Below, one piece after another: positions 36,896-48,099 of a DNA stretch of 64,000 bases. The stretch lies in assembly GCA_940671915.1 (NCBI GenBank), contig CALNVZ010002974.1, forward strand, positions 24,364,853-24,428,852, given 5' to 3'. How positions within the stretch are numbered: the stretch's first letter is position 1; each line of letters begins with the position of its first letter. The position numbers and the translations under genes were made by a program. This DNA is from Paracentrotus lividus (lineage: Eukaryota; Echinodermata; Echinoidea; Camarodonta; Echinidae). The notes under the pieces are model-generated. The model had not been told where the DNA came from and ran no database searches. It was given only the letters and a program-made list of their open reading frames with translations.

Positions 36896-38426
36896 CAGAC
36901 AGATGATCAGATAGCTACACATTTTCTCAAATTGTCCTGAAAAATACATCTGGGCTAATGTGACAAAAAATCAAAGATACATCTAGGCATAGTTGTGTAC
37001 TCATCGCCAAAATGGAAACAGAAGAATACTCTCACCTTTTGTAAGAAAAAAAATTAGTGACACTTAAATAAACAGAATGTAATACTTCTTAACTATTTGT
37101 TTAAAATCCTTATTAAGAAGAAAATTAGTTTCAACAAATTTGGATAGATTGAGTCATGTTTGTTTTGCTTGTTTTTTATCCGGGGGGGGGGGGGGAATAA
37201 AAGGACAAGGCAGGTTCTGCTACTGGAGATTGTGAAAAGTATAAAGTATCCTCCTACAAGTATACATCAAAAGAACCAAGTCCTAACGTGGCCCCCACTT
37301 GGTCAAAATGATAACAGTAAATGGATTTAGGGCAATAACAGCTGATTTTTAACATTAAATTGTGAATAAATTTCTCAAATTTTTTTTTTATTATCATTCA
37401 TGAACTTTCCATTATGGACACATGAGGTACATACATTTTGCATGTAGGTCAAAGTTTGAAACAAGCATTAACTGGTTTAATAATGGCATTAGAATTAGGT
37501 TGAAATGGCTGAATATTGAACATAAAAAATTAAAACTGTATGTCACATCTTTTAAGTGAATATTTCATTGGTAAAGGATATGTGTGATTAGCATTGCACA
37601 CATTTGACTAAATATGCAAATCTGATTCAATAGTGTCCTCTAATTTTGATAAAATGCATATTGGCTAAAGTAGCGTAATTCCGTATCACACTTGAATTAG
37701 ACATTATTCTTGGTCTGTGTGTGTTTTCTTTTCAACATACAGTGGGCAAATAGTGACAAGCTGGTCTCTAATAACCATGTAAATGAAGATGAACTAAAAT
37801 TCAGTTGCCATTAAACCACTTGTACCTGAAAATTATATTTATTCGCAGCAGTGCAACCATTTACACTTTTATACTTGATTTTTTTGAAATTCATAGCTGT
37901 TAGTACTTAGCTTGTGTTTAGTATTAGAGAAGATGTATTAACAAGCATTATTGAGCATCTCTGAAGTCATGTAAGCTAGAACTAATTTACCATGTAAATG
38001 TCAGAGGCGTAATTCCGTTACCGTAATCTGTAATTCCGTACCAATGTACTTCTACTGAAGATAGACTGATATGAAAAAGTATTGATGATGTGTTAAAAAT
38101 TATTTCCAAAAATAAGTTGAGATTATAATGAACTGAATTAGACATCAGCTGGAGCTAATGTCTTGTAGAATTCAGAGAAACTTTCCCTAAACTTTGTGTT
38201 GCAAAGTGACTCAATTCTCTGGTAATCCGTTACCGATGCACATATCCGTCATTCAGACCTGAACGGGTGAGAGTTTTTAATTAGTTTTTCTTTTCAGAAC
38301 ATAGCATGAGTGGCTGTACATAGTATTAGGTAGAGAAAATAGGAAAATATTGTAATATCTGGATGCTGTAACCAAATGAAAGAGCTAAAATTCTCTGATT
38401 TGTAATTCCGTTACCGTGGAATTGCC

Positions 38427-39978
38427 TTTCACCAATATCATTTAAGAGAGTTGTTAATGATGGCACTGGTTTGGCTAACTGAAATGGTGGGTCCATTTTT
38501 AGTTTAGTAATAATATATTATTGGTTTTGCAGCCATATTTAACTTCATTAAAATGTATTGATGTTACAATGCAGTAAATAGATTGTGATTTATAGATGGG
38601 ACCAATTTAGGCTCAGACATGAAATTGCTATATTTAAAAAAAAATCATTTAAAATGAAAAAATGTGATTCAGTCTTGTAAGTCAATAAAAATCTTATTTA
38701 ATTTTAATTTCTTTTTCGAGACATGATTTTTTATAACAAAACCAACAAAATCACAAGGCAATACAAAGTCTAACATAGATCCCATGATTGAATTCATATC
38801 TGGCATACTCGTTCAGCTGGCCTTGAATTTGGAAAACCCAATTTGTGTTTAGAGCAAAGGCCAATAGCCCCCTCTATCGGCAGAAATGTGTATCAACGTG
38901 ATGTTTGCCATGCAGTGGATACCTGCTAACCAGATGTCCTAAATATATATAGATTTCTCAATGCTCATATCATATTGGTCTTAATTGTGGGATTACATAA
39001 CCTCTGCCTATCATAGCAACCTACATGATGTAGTTTTCATGTAACTGTTTCACCTCTTTTCTTAGACAGACATATAGACCTGTCTACCAAAGACAAGTTT
39101 TTAGAAATATGTTTGTTTTTGGATGATATTATTTGATGTCATAAAGTCAACCTTGCTGAAGCCGAATGTGTTGGGACTGAAGTAATAACTTGACTTTAAA
39201 AATTGACTTGTGAAGGTTTAAAAACAATAAAATGTAAGAAGAAGATGGCTTGAAACAAAAAATTAATTTAGCGGTTATTCAACTTATGCCAACTCGACTT
39301 AGACAAGTTTAATTGTATCTCATGTAATAGCTTATAGCTCTAATCTGTTTGTGAGAGGTACACTAAAAAATACCACTATCTTCATCATCTTTGACACATG
39401 TACATAATTATGTAGATGTAATCATTATACATTCACTGTACATTTATTTACCTAGAATCCATTGTATATACAACTTGTATAAATATTTGGTGTCTATGAA
39501 TTGGGGACCCTTTCGTATTATTTAATTCATTTTACAAGTAGTTATAAAAGTTCCCTAGCTGTCTGTATATGAAAATTGATGTTGGTACTACTAGCTTTGG
39601 TTTTTCTTGTGACAATTTTTTTTTTATAAGATATTGGAATAGGTTCACTTGTATTAAAAAACCCCCTAAAAATAGAATTTCATCCTCCCCTCCCCCAAAA
39701 CAATATGTGTGAAGCCCTGGATTATGACTACTCTTGTAATTCCCCTTTTATGATGGCATATTCAGTAATCTAGGGGGTACTGGTAAAGATGATTAGTGGT
39801 AGTGCAATGCAAGGAGGTACTGTGGTGTGCTTATCTTGGTGATGTTTGGTGTGGTGTTAATCATTCATTATAAAACCTTTTGTTGCTTTCTTTGTTCTAA
39901 TAATTTGTGTTGCTTTGCATGCAACTAGCCAGTTGTGAATTTGTTATCTTATAATTCATTATAAATTTCATTGTTATA
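38427..39978. other. putative intron, nothing recognised
   Basis: AT-rich sequence. A polymorphic-looking A tract lies at about 38635-38645. No exon is visible. Confidence 0.5.
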
Positions 39979-40142
39979 TCGTCTGTTGGGAGCCATAAGG
40001 GCGTTATTGCATCTTTATAGATGTTCCGTTGAGAGCCATAAGGGCGCTATTACTGTACAAAGTCAATGGTAATAGCGCCCTTCTGGCTCCACACGGAACA
40101 TCCTTGATCTGCAACAGCGCCCTTCTGGCTCCAAGCCGACGA
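39979..40142. mobile_element. 164-bp palindromic MITE, copy 2 of 2
   Basis: Nearly identical to 17437-17599, differing at three bases and one single-base gap, in the same orientation. The flanks are TATA on both sides (GTTATA before, TATATT after), which fits a TA or TATA target duplication. The arms again hold two direct units of GAGCCATAAGGGCG, giving a compound hairpin. Non-coding. Confidence 0.9.
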
Positions 40143-42210
40143 TATATTCAATGTTCAAAACATCATATAATCAAGAAAAATCATTGTTCATTTAAATATC
40201 ATTAATTATTTACACTAATATCTTTGCTGTACATGTGTTTATCATCATTTATTTTGCATACATGTATATATTTTACTAACTAATCATGAATATAATCATA
40301 ACATTATGTTTATTTTCCTCTGCCTACATGTAGCTTACATCATCAAGTGTTAACAGACTTCTCTTATGCTTATTGGTTTATTCATTTGCATCATACATAT
40401 ACCAGTGTTCATGATTTCATTATTGAAGTTTGTAAATTAGGTTAAGAATTTAAGAAACTAAATTTTCTTCAATGAAAATTTTTAAAAAGAAATAAAATAA
40501 AAAAAACTGTCACTTCAAACCATCGAGTTTGGGTAGGTATTTAAACAGGACATTCTTGGGGTTTTAATGATGTAATTTGTCTTCTTTAATATTGTATATA
40601 GTTGTACTCGTATTGTTATTATTACATTATGAATGATGAATTCGTGTATGAATATCCCACTTTTAAAATGCTTTTTACATCTGAAATTGGGTGGATTTTT
40701 AAAGGTTATATTGTATACATATTTTGCATGTTTATTGTACTTTGTTCGTATGTAATATAATTTAAATGTCAACATAAAATGCCAGGCTGAATTTTATTTC
40801 CTAACAACTCAGTTTAGTGAGAATCTATACAATAAAGAAGTGAATTGTTATGATAAATATGGAGTTTATAGAGAATCTATTGAAAAGATTTGTATAGTTG
40901 GATTTAATGTGGGGTTGTAGTTTTTATGTGATAAAATGTATGAAATACAGCTCAGCATTATACATTAACTGATCTTTTTTAAATTATACAAGTTTTTCTT
41001 GTTTTTGAAGTTGTTTGTTAGGACCAAATGGATGAAAGATACAGATTCTGGAGAAAGTGACAGAACAACTGCTTTTATAACATTTGAAATTATGTTTTAA
41101 AAGAAAATTTTATGGTGGTTGTAAATAATTATGTTTTTTTTTTATGTTGTTTTGGACCATTGGTCGTAATTTAATAGTTATTAATTTTTCTTTTCATTTT
41201 TGCTGTTGTAAATAATCCTATAATCTATTTTAATTTTAATGTCACTTAATTATTTTTGTTTGTCTTTATTAATTTGTTTTCTTAAATGACAAGCCTTTTT
41301 TATTGTGTAGATGATTTGTCTTTAAAATATTTTGAAATATATTAAAATATTACTTTAACATTTGTTACGAAAATTTGAATAATAATAATAATAAAAAAAA
41401 AAATAAAGAATTCGTCTTCCACTAAATCTTCTTAAGTGAACATGTACATTGTTGATGCTGCTTTTGTAAACTCAAATAAAACAGTAAATACAATTTAAAA
41501 AATATATTTAAATATGACTAAACAATTGATAACATAGAAGAAGAGATTTTGATAGTTTAGAAGTTAGGTGCTAGTATTTTGTGGGTGCTAAAAATGATGA
41601 AATGATAGAGGAGCAAAGTTGATAAGTTAAGAATAATTATTAATTTGTATGACATATTGTATATTGAATAGTTTAGTCATTTATATGCAATTTCATTGAC
41701 TTCCATTTTGTTGCCAATTAAGACATGTTTTATTATTTTTAAAATTGATTTTAAACATATGGTACAAAAAAAATAATATGTTTTATTGTAACCCTTTCTG
41801 TGCCACTCGAAGTTTAAAATAAATATGAATTATAAATGAAGTTCATGTATATTAATATTCAATTCTGGCATGAAATGTTTTCTTCGGAAGTAAACGCACA
41901 ATGGATGTAGAAGATAAACCTTTGGAAAGAAATTAATTTTCATTCCTCATCTGTGCATAATATTATAAAGAACAGCATTGACTTGTGTCACAGGTTGGGT
42001 TAAATGTACAAGTTATGTTTAATTTAGAATGTTAACATATTTTAGAAGAAGGCAAGTTCAATGTTATTTGTATATATGCCAACAAGCCTGTAGAAACAGA
42101 GATGTTAAGATATTCTATTAACATACTAAATGGCAAAGCTTGGCTTGAAATTGTTTTCATCAAACGTCTTATACAACTCAATAATAAGAAGCTAAAAATA
42201 TAGTTATGTA
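40143..42210. other. putative intron, very AT-rich, nothing recognised
   Basis: Long AT-rich stretch with AATAAT runs at about 41378-41410 and no exon or structured RNA that I can defend. Confidence 0.5.
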
Positions 42211-42345
42211 CAGTGAAAACTGGTTGTAAAGAGGTTTGATATAACAAAGTTTATAATATAACAAGGTAGTTTGCTGGTCCCAGCTCTTAGTATATCTTTA
42301 ACCCTGTATTATAACAAGGTAATTTCCATGGTCCAAAGGACCTCG
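42211..42345 (+). mobile_element. fragment resembling a pogo/Tc1-type MITE end
   Basis: TA|CAGTGAAAACTGGTTGTAAAG at 42211 is similar in layout to pogo/Tigger-type ends (CAGT followed by a ...GGTTATAA segment), and the interior repeats TATAACAAGGT twice (42267, 42312). The right side, CAAAGGACCTCGTTTAA, is a poor inverse of the left. I consider it an old copy. Family assignment is tentative. Confidence 0.45.
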
Positions 42346-43331
42346 TTTAATTTGAGTTTCAAACATATTCAATTTTACATCCCAACGCTTTGCTTGATAT
42401 TTGATTAGGAATGAAATTGGATTATATATTTTAGTCAAGAAATAATTATGCACAGCATATCTAATCATAGTGTTAATGAACGCTTGTTATTTACCCTCAT
42501 AATTATGTGTATTGCATTTTGTACATGTAATTTGCCACTTGTTATGTATTGTACAGTGCTATTACATATTAAATCATTTATCATTATCATGAAAAGCTGC
42601 ATGTGTTCTGATTCATTTTGTTCTGTTGTCAAAGTTATTGTTGCTTGATTTTATATTGTTGATAATTTGGAATGCCTTTTAATTTTAGTTACAACTAATT
42701 CATAAGTGACATGCCACAGTAAAACATAAACAAAATTATATTAATTGAGATTAATTAGTAACACATTATATACTTTTTTCATATGATTCTGTATTTTTGA
42801 AATGATAATTACTTTTAAAATATATTTATGTTGCAAAACTTTACAGTAGCTTTTCAAATGCCTAAAGAGTTCATGCACATGGTGATTGCAGAAATATGAA
42901 AGATATTTTCGAGGCTAGTGATTGTAGATTTTATTAATATATATTTCTCCTCTCTTAAAAAGAGGTGCTCAATTTTGTTAATTTTTGTAATGTTAATCAA
43001 TTACATCTTTATATACTAGCAAATTACTTGTGGTATGTCACATATTTCTAATTCAGTTGCCTGACGTTGAAGTTTGACTTTCAGTTTTGATTTTGATTTT
43101 GATGAAGTTGTGAATTTGGCACGAGTGTGTTTTACATTAAGTTTTTGTGCCACATAACCCTTTTCCGATGACTAAAGCCCGCCTCACACTGTGCAATTTG
43201 CAGCTATTTGATTTTTGGATCAAATGGCAGCTTGCATTAAATGTGACATTTTGAAACATGCAAAATTAATTTATGAGAAGCAAAATATGTACAGGAAAAA
43301 TGTAATTGAAATTTTATTCCAATGCGAGCTG
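42346..43331. other. putative intron, nothing recognised
   Basis: AT-rich sequence without splice-bounded frames or clear repeats. Confidence 0.45.
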
Positions 43332-43625
43332 TTAACCCTTTAGCACCTAGAGACTGCGTAAAAAGTGTCGGCTTACTCCCTAACGGAAATGGTTTTGCTG
43401 TGTTTGCATCAGGGTGTTTTAATAAGAAATACTTGTAAAACATACTTTTTTTGTGCATAATCAGACAGCAGACATCCAATGGGTAATGCACAACAAGTAT
43501 GGGCATGTTTGATCACACATTTTTGATGATATCACGACTATAGCGCACATAAAACGGGCGGTTTTGGGCGGTTTAGTGAGTAAGCTGACGGGCGTTCTCG
43601 GGCGGTTTAGGTGCTAAAGGGTTAA
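43332..43625. mobile_element. piggyBac-like MITE with TTAA ends, full copy
   Basis: The element reads TTAA|CCCTTTAGCACCT at the left and AGGTGCTAAAGGG|TTAA at the right: a perfect 13-bp inverted repeat beginning CCC inside TTAA flanks. TTAA target duplication and short CCC-starting ends are hallmarks of the piggyBac superfamily. Just inside, GCGTAAAAAGTGTCGGCTTAC at the left is echoed by GTGAGTAAGCTGACGGGCG near the right. At about 290 bp it carries no transposase. A second copy is at 53988-54255. Confidence 0.82.
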
Positions 43626-44448
43626 TTAGGAGTAAAAGTCAAATTAGTTTACATTTGCAAGATTTGTGACATCACTGCGATATGGAAACAATTTGATTTT
43701 ATACAGAGAAGGGGCTTTGCAATCGCCATGAAATACAATCTCAGTACTCATAGGAATACCCAGAAATTCAAACAGCATTTATTTCCTTGCTTCAATGTCC
43801 ATATTAAATAATAAAACAAGTTTTCTTCAATAATTTCGCATGGCAGCGAATCGCACAGTGTAAGGCATGCTTAACTCTTAACGTGCCATATTAATTTATA
43901 GCCAAAAAAGTAGACTTTCTTTTAAAATGTTTTAAAATGGTAGGAAATAGTTTTGCTTGGTATAAATGACTGGAAATCGATCCACAGACACAGTACAATC
44001 AACTGTGCTATTTTGCAAAGCCTATACTGCTAGCAATGAAGAGAAAATTAATTATTACGATTGTATAGATAATAAGTACAGTTGCACGCAAACGTGTCTG
44101 TGGCACGCTATTAGGGTTAAGGGCTGTATCCATATAATATCTTGCCCTTGGGGAAAACTTAACATTTATGGGCTAATCTCTGAAAATAAATACCCTATTA
44201 AAAATGTCCAGAATTTAAGAATGATTGGGATAATTTTGAACAACTCCCTGACTTGGGGGGGGGGGGGGGTATTTTGGAAGACCCCCCCCCCTAATATTTG
44301 GCACATGTCTCAGAAATTGCCTAAAGAAAGAAACCACTTCTATCTTTTTGCCAAATTGTATTATATTTATCTATTGCAGTCTGCTAATACAGTCCACTCA
44401 TGTTATTACAAGATGCTTGGGACAAAGCCGATTCTCGCTATGTACAAT
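43626..44448. other. putative intron with G and C runs
   Basis: A run of 13 G near 44256-44268 is followed by a run of C at about 44282-44291. A 233-codon frame crosses this region and the next foldback; it contains homopolymer-coded residues and repeat sequence and I do not regard it as a gene. Confidence 0.5.
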
Positions 44449-44760
44449 GGCCCGTATTCTCATAAGCCGCCTAACTGTAAGCCTGGCTTAAATCTGTGGT
44501 TTAACTATGGCTTGCTAAAAGGGAATCAATCCCGAAAAGTAGATATTCAATGCATCATAATTTTTGGTAGTGAAACTATTAAAAACTGCTTGGGAATGAT
44601 AAGTACAAAAGTTTTCCTTACAATTGAAACAATATTCCAGAATTCAGTGAAGGTGATAGGAACATGAAACATAGAGAGATTGAGTCCCTTTTAGCATGCC
44701 ATAGTTAAACCAGAGATTTAAGCCAGGCTTAAAGTTAGGCGGCTTTTGAGAATACGGGTC
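44449..44760. mobile_element. 312-bp foldback element with 80-bp arms
   Basis: The left arm 44449-44529 and right arm 44681-44760 are inverted copies, with AGCCTGGCTTAAATCT in the left and AGATTTAAGCCAGGCT in the right. About 70 of 80 positions pair. The loop of about 150 bp is AT-rich and contains no coding sequence of note. Confidence 0.87.
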
Positions 44761-44812
44761 ATTAGGTACATAAACACATGTGGGCATGTGTGAATGGTAA
44801 ATTGCCAATCAG

Positions 44813-45140
44813 TCTAAACCAAATTTGACTAATGCCTTTTTGGTCTAATGCCACATGGTCTTATTCCATTTCATCTACAACCATATCATCTAACTAGCTA
44901 TTGGTCTAAATGCCACTTCACCAATTGACCATTATGTCTAAGTCCCATTTTGTTTAATGTTCACTTGGTCCAACACTACTTAGTCAATTCATGTAACAAA
45001 ATGTTAATAGACCAAATAAAAATTTTAAAAAATGGGGAATTAGATGAAAATGCAATTTGACTTTGTGGCCATTAGACCAAATATGTAATAGACCAGATGG
45101 AAATTAAACCAGATTGTTACTAGGCCAAATGGGTTTAGCC
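44813..45140. repeat. degenerate short-unit repeat (GGTCTAATGCCA type) arranged as a foldback
   Basis: The left half contains many loose copies of TTGGTCTAATGCCACT, with a period of about 16-18 bp, and the right half carries the inverse, ATTAGACCAAATGG. The same unit flanks a nested pair of foldbacks at 50775-51455 and appears as AGGACCAGTTAGCCACAAG near 57677. Copies are diverged. Confidence 0.7.
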
Positions 45141-45978
45141 CATAACAGTTGTATACTGTACTTATTATTATTATTTTTTTGCTGGAAATGCCTGAGACGG
45201 GTCAAAGATGAGATAAAAGAATGATGGAAAATGAATTTTCTGGAATCAGTGAAACTTACAGTCCAAGCATAGAAATGATATATCCGTCCAATGATTTTGG
45301 TGAAAATGAGCAATAGCTAATAATTGGCACAGAAAAAGATATAAGATGACGTCCCATCTCAGGAGAGCCACCTTATTCAATGAACCTAATTTAGGCAAAT
45401 TCTCATTACACCAGGGTAAATTTTACTTGATCAGACTACCAAAACTGCATGAAAATCAATTTGGAATTAATTGTATTATTTTTTTTAATTTGCAATTCCA
45501 TAACCCAAACTCATGATTGGTTTTAAGAATATGTTTGGTGGATGATTTGTGATGTGGAAATTGAGAGGAGAATGATAGTGATGTGAATGCTTGGTTTAAA
45601 TCAGAGTTGCCACTTTCAGGAAATTTTGTGAATTCAGGAAATATGCTACTTCCAAATTCTTTGATTTATTTAACTTCAGCCCTTTTTAATGGGCTTGTTT
45701 TTGCCCAAAATCACACATTTTTTCAGGATTTTGTAAATGGTTATAAGTGAAATCTCTGGTACTAAATGAACTGATTTAGGAAAAGAGGGGACTGGTTCTG
45801 CTTTTAAGGGCTCTATATAATTTTAGAAGTCCAGTCTTACCAAGTCAGTGTTAGACATTTAATGAGAGATTCTAAGAAAGATAATGCTTCACTCCAAAGG
45901 TCAGTTCTAATTATGTGAAGTGTTAAAGTTAACACATGTCTACAAACTTTGAAGTTCCCTATTTGCCATGTAGTTATT
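45141..45978. other. putative intron, nothing recognised
   Basis: No exon or repeat that I can define. Confidence 0.45.
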
Positions 45979-47281
45979 CTAATTACCCACGCCGATGAAA
46001 TCGGCAGGGTATTGTAAAGGGTTCCGTATGTTTGTTTGTTTGTTTGTTTTTTTGTTTGTTTGTTTGTTTGTTTGTTGTTGTGTACAAGATAACTACAGAA
46101 CGGCGTTAACGGATTTTGCACCAAATTTTCAGAGATTGTTGGATAGTGAAAGGAAAGATCGATTAGATTTAGGTGATGATTGGTTGATCCCTGCAGATTC
46201 TGTGTGACCTTTTTGTTTTTACTCTGGCCCGATCGATCACCGTTTCGCACGTATCCGCCTCAGTGGAGATAGCGCAAAACAAACCAACCAAAAGTCCAAG
46301 TGCGCAGTAGCTCTTAAATTGGTCTTTTCCAAAGGTAAAGCGCAGTACCCAGCTAGCCCATATCCCATGCATGCGCACAAACGTAACAAAATTTCGAAAC
46401 AAGGTGTAGGCCATAAAGAACATCTTCTCGCCAGGTCATAAGGTAGGAGGTTTTGCAGACTATTTTTATGATCAGTACATTAATATTCATCTCCTTAACT
46501 GCTGGGACACGCTACCAGTGCGGCAAGGATCCCAAGCGATTTTTAGGAAGCTCCAATGCCGGTGGACCTGGCCTTGAGCAGGTTAACGAACGTGCGGTCA
46601 CACATAGCCGGGGAGCAGGTCAGCGTGGAGACGATTGGGTCGTTCGCTAACCGAGGGCACCCGGGTGTGTGGCTGTTAGTACGTCTTCCTTGTCTGTCGT
46701 CTTATTTTGTTGTTTTATACGGAATTGTATGCCTTTTAGCATAAGTGTTTTATTGATTTCATTGTTTTTCATTGCATTGACCTTTTCTTTGAGTATAGTA
46801 AAGTGCCCAAGTCTGCGCAGTGCCTATGTCTGCGCACCCACGTTAATGCGCGATTTTTTGTAGAACAAAACATCAGACTGACATCAATTTTCAATCTTAA
46901 CCTCAACAATCCATTTGATACCAAAAACTGCGAAAATAATTGATTACAAATGAGTTTCAGCAAGTTTCATTTTCTACCCTGAAAATTTCAATAATTGTCA
47001 AAAAAGAAATGTCCGAAACTTCAGCTGCGCTTGAATTGCGTGCGGTCACACATTGGCCGGGACAGGTCAGCGTGGAGACGATTGGGTCGTTCGCTAAATT
47101 CGCTGACATAGGGGTCATGTTTTTTCAGTACATAAATTTTGAGTTGTGTAAAGCCATGCGTAAGACAAAATCATCCGGGGTTAGTACAATAATGTAGATT
47201 TCAGTTTTGACCCCATAGTATTACAACTACTCTGTAGCGCCACCAAGGCGTGGGTATGCCGCCTTTGACGGCCCCTCTAGT
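45979..47281. mobile_element. 1.3-kb GC-richer interspersed element with an internal duplication
   Basis: The segment differs from its surroundings: it is richer in GC and starts abruptly at CTAATTACCCACGCC and ends in GGCCCCTCTAG. TACCCACGCC at 45984-45993 and GGCGTGGGTA at 47247-47256 form a 10-bp inverted repeat near the ends. A TTTG tract lies at about 46028-46080. Inside, a block of about 59 bp (46592-46650, containing GTGGAGACGATTGGGTCG) recurs at 47040-47098. I do not recognise a coding product; several short frames exist and none shows a domain. The superfamily is unknown to me. Confidence 0.6.
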
Positions 47282-47418
47282 TAACATTTGTGAATGTATG
47301 TCCTCTGGATTAGGAATATAATTTATAATTTGTCATGAGAGATAAATATCTACATGTATCTGAAAGCACCAACATAACTATGTTGAACCAGCAATGGGGT
47401 ATGCATCAATGATATTAT

Positions 47419-47604
47419 ATAAATAGTGCATGCTCTACAATGCAACATACTAGATTATGTGCACGACAAATACTAAATTAACCCGAGGGCACGTTTATTT
47501 CACCGAGGCCGTAGGCCGAGTTGAAAGAGATGTGCACGAGGGATAATTTAGTATTTGGAGTTCACATAGTCAGTAATGTTGCATTAATAGAGCATGCACT
47601 ATTC
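47419..47604. mobile_element. foldback element of about 186 bp
   Basis: AAATAGTGCATGCTCT on the left pairs with AGAGCATGCACTATT on the right, and CAAATACTAAATTAACCC with GGATAATTTAGTATTTG. The centre contains GAGGCCGTAGGCCGAG, a GC-rich direct repeat of a type also seen in other marine invertebrate repeats. Non-coding. Confidence 0.8.
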
Positions 47605-47806
47605 ATTATAGTAAATAGACCCCTAAATCTTTGACCTTGCCTAATCTGGTTTTATCTTTGCCAATGTTTGCCAAACTTTTGGCGCTAATTAAGCTATTGT
47701 GACGTATATTGTTGCTCCGCATATCTATTGTTGTGCGCACCATTTTACTGTTATTACGCGCTAGCGCAACAAGGCAGTTGATTTCACCATTCATTTTAAC
47801 ACAGGT

Positions 47807-47875
47807 AAAAACCGTTCAATATAACAAAAAAAAAACGTTCAATATAACAAAAACCGTTCACTATAACAAAAACGT
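47807..47875 (+). repeat. three-copy minisatellite of about 20-23 bp
   Basis: Units of ACCGTTCAATATAACAAAA are repeated three times with small changes, followed by ACGTG. It lies about 200 bp from the foldback at 47419-47604 and may belong to the same larger element, since CTACCACTATTTACTATAAC at about 47921 resembles the foldback's flanks. Confidence 0.7.
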
Positions 47876-48099
47876 GAATGACACGTGACATCATTTCAAC
47901 CAATCACAACTCTTAAAATACTACCACTATTTACTATAACACAACATCTGTAGTAGTAAAAAAAAAAAAAAAAATTGGGGTGAAATTGCTATGGCTCAGT
48001 TCACCACATAGAATTAAAAAAAAGCAGATATCATACAATCTTCATGTGATGTAGAAGTACTTTCTTCTTCTTAGATGACACTTCAAAAATCATATTAAA

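Larger units (their letters stand above)
35599..38426. mobile_element. 2.8-kb non-autonomous element packed with a TAATTCCGTTACC motif
   Basis: The outer ends are short inverted repeats: GGCAATTCCAC at 35599-35609 and GTGGAATTGCC at 38416-38426. The motif TAATTCCGTTACC or its reverse complement occurs repeatedly inside: 35958, twice around 36110-36140 (inverted, GGTAACGGAATTAC), partial at 37676, two around 38009-38040, partial near 38222, and 38403 next to the right end. Such scattered subterminal copies resemble transposase binding sites of cut-and-paste transposons. There is no transposase frame. A tRNA-like segment at 36330-36600 and a SINE piece at 36780-36890 seem to have inserted into it. 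Confidence 0.6.

Noticed and set aside
43966-44667. A 233-codon frame
   Set aside because: It crosses G and C homopolymers and a foldback element, has no domain and no splice context.
45995-47197. Transposase or restriction-type gene inside the 1.3-kb GC-richer element
   Set aside because: The frames are under 90 codons and share no motif. The duplicated block is too short and is not in one conserved frame.
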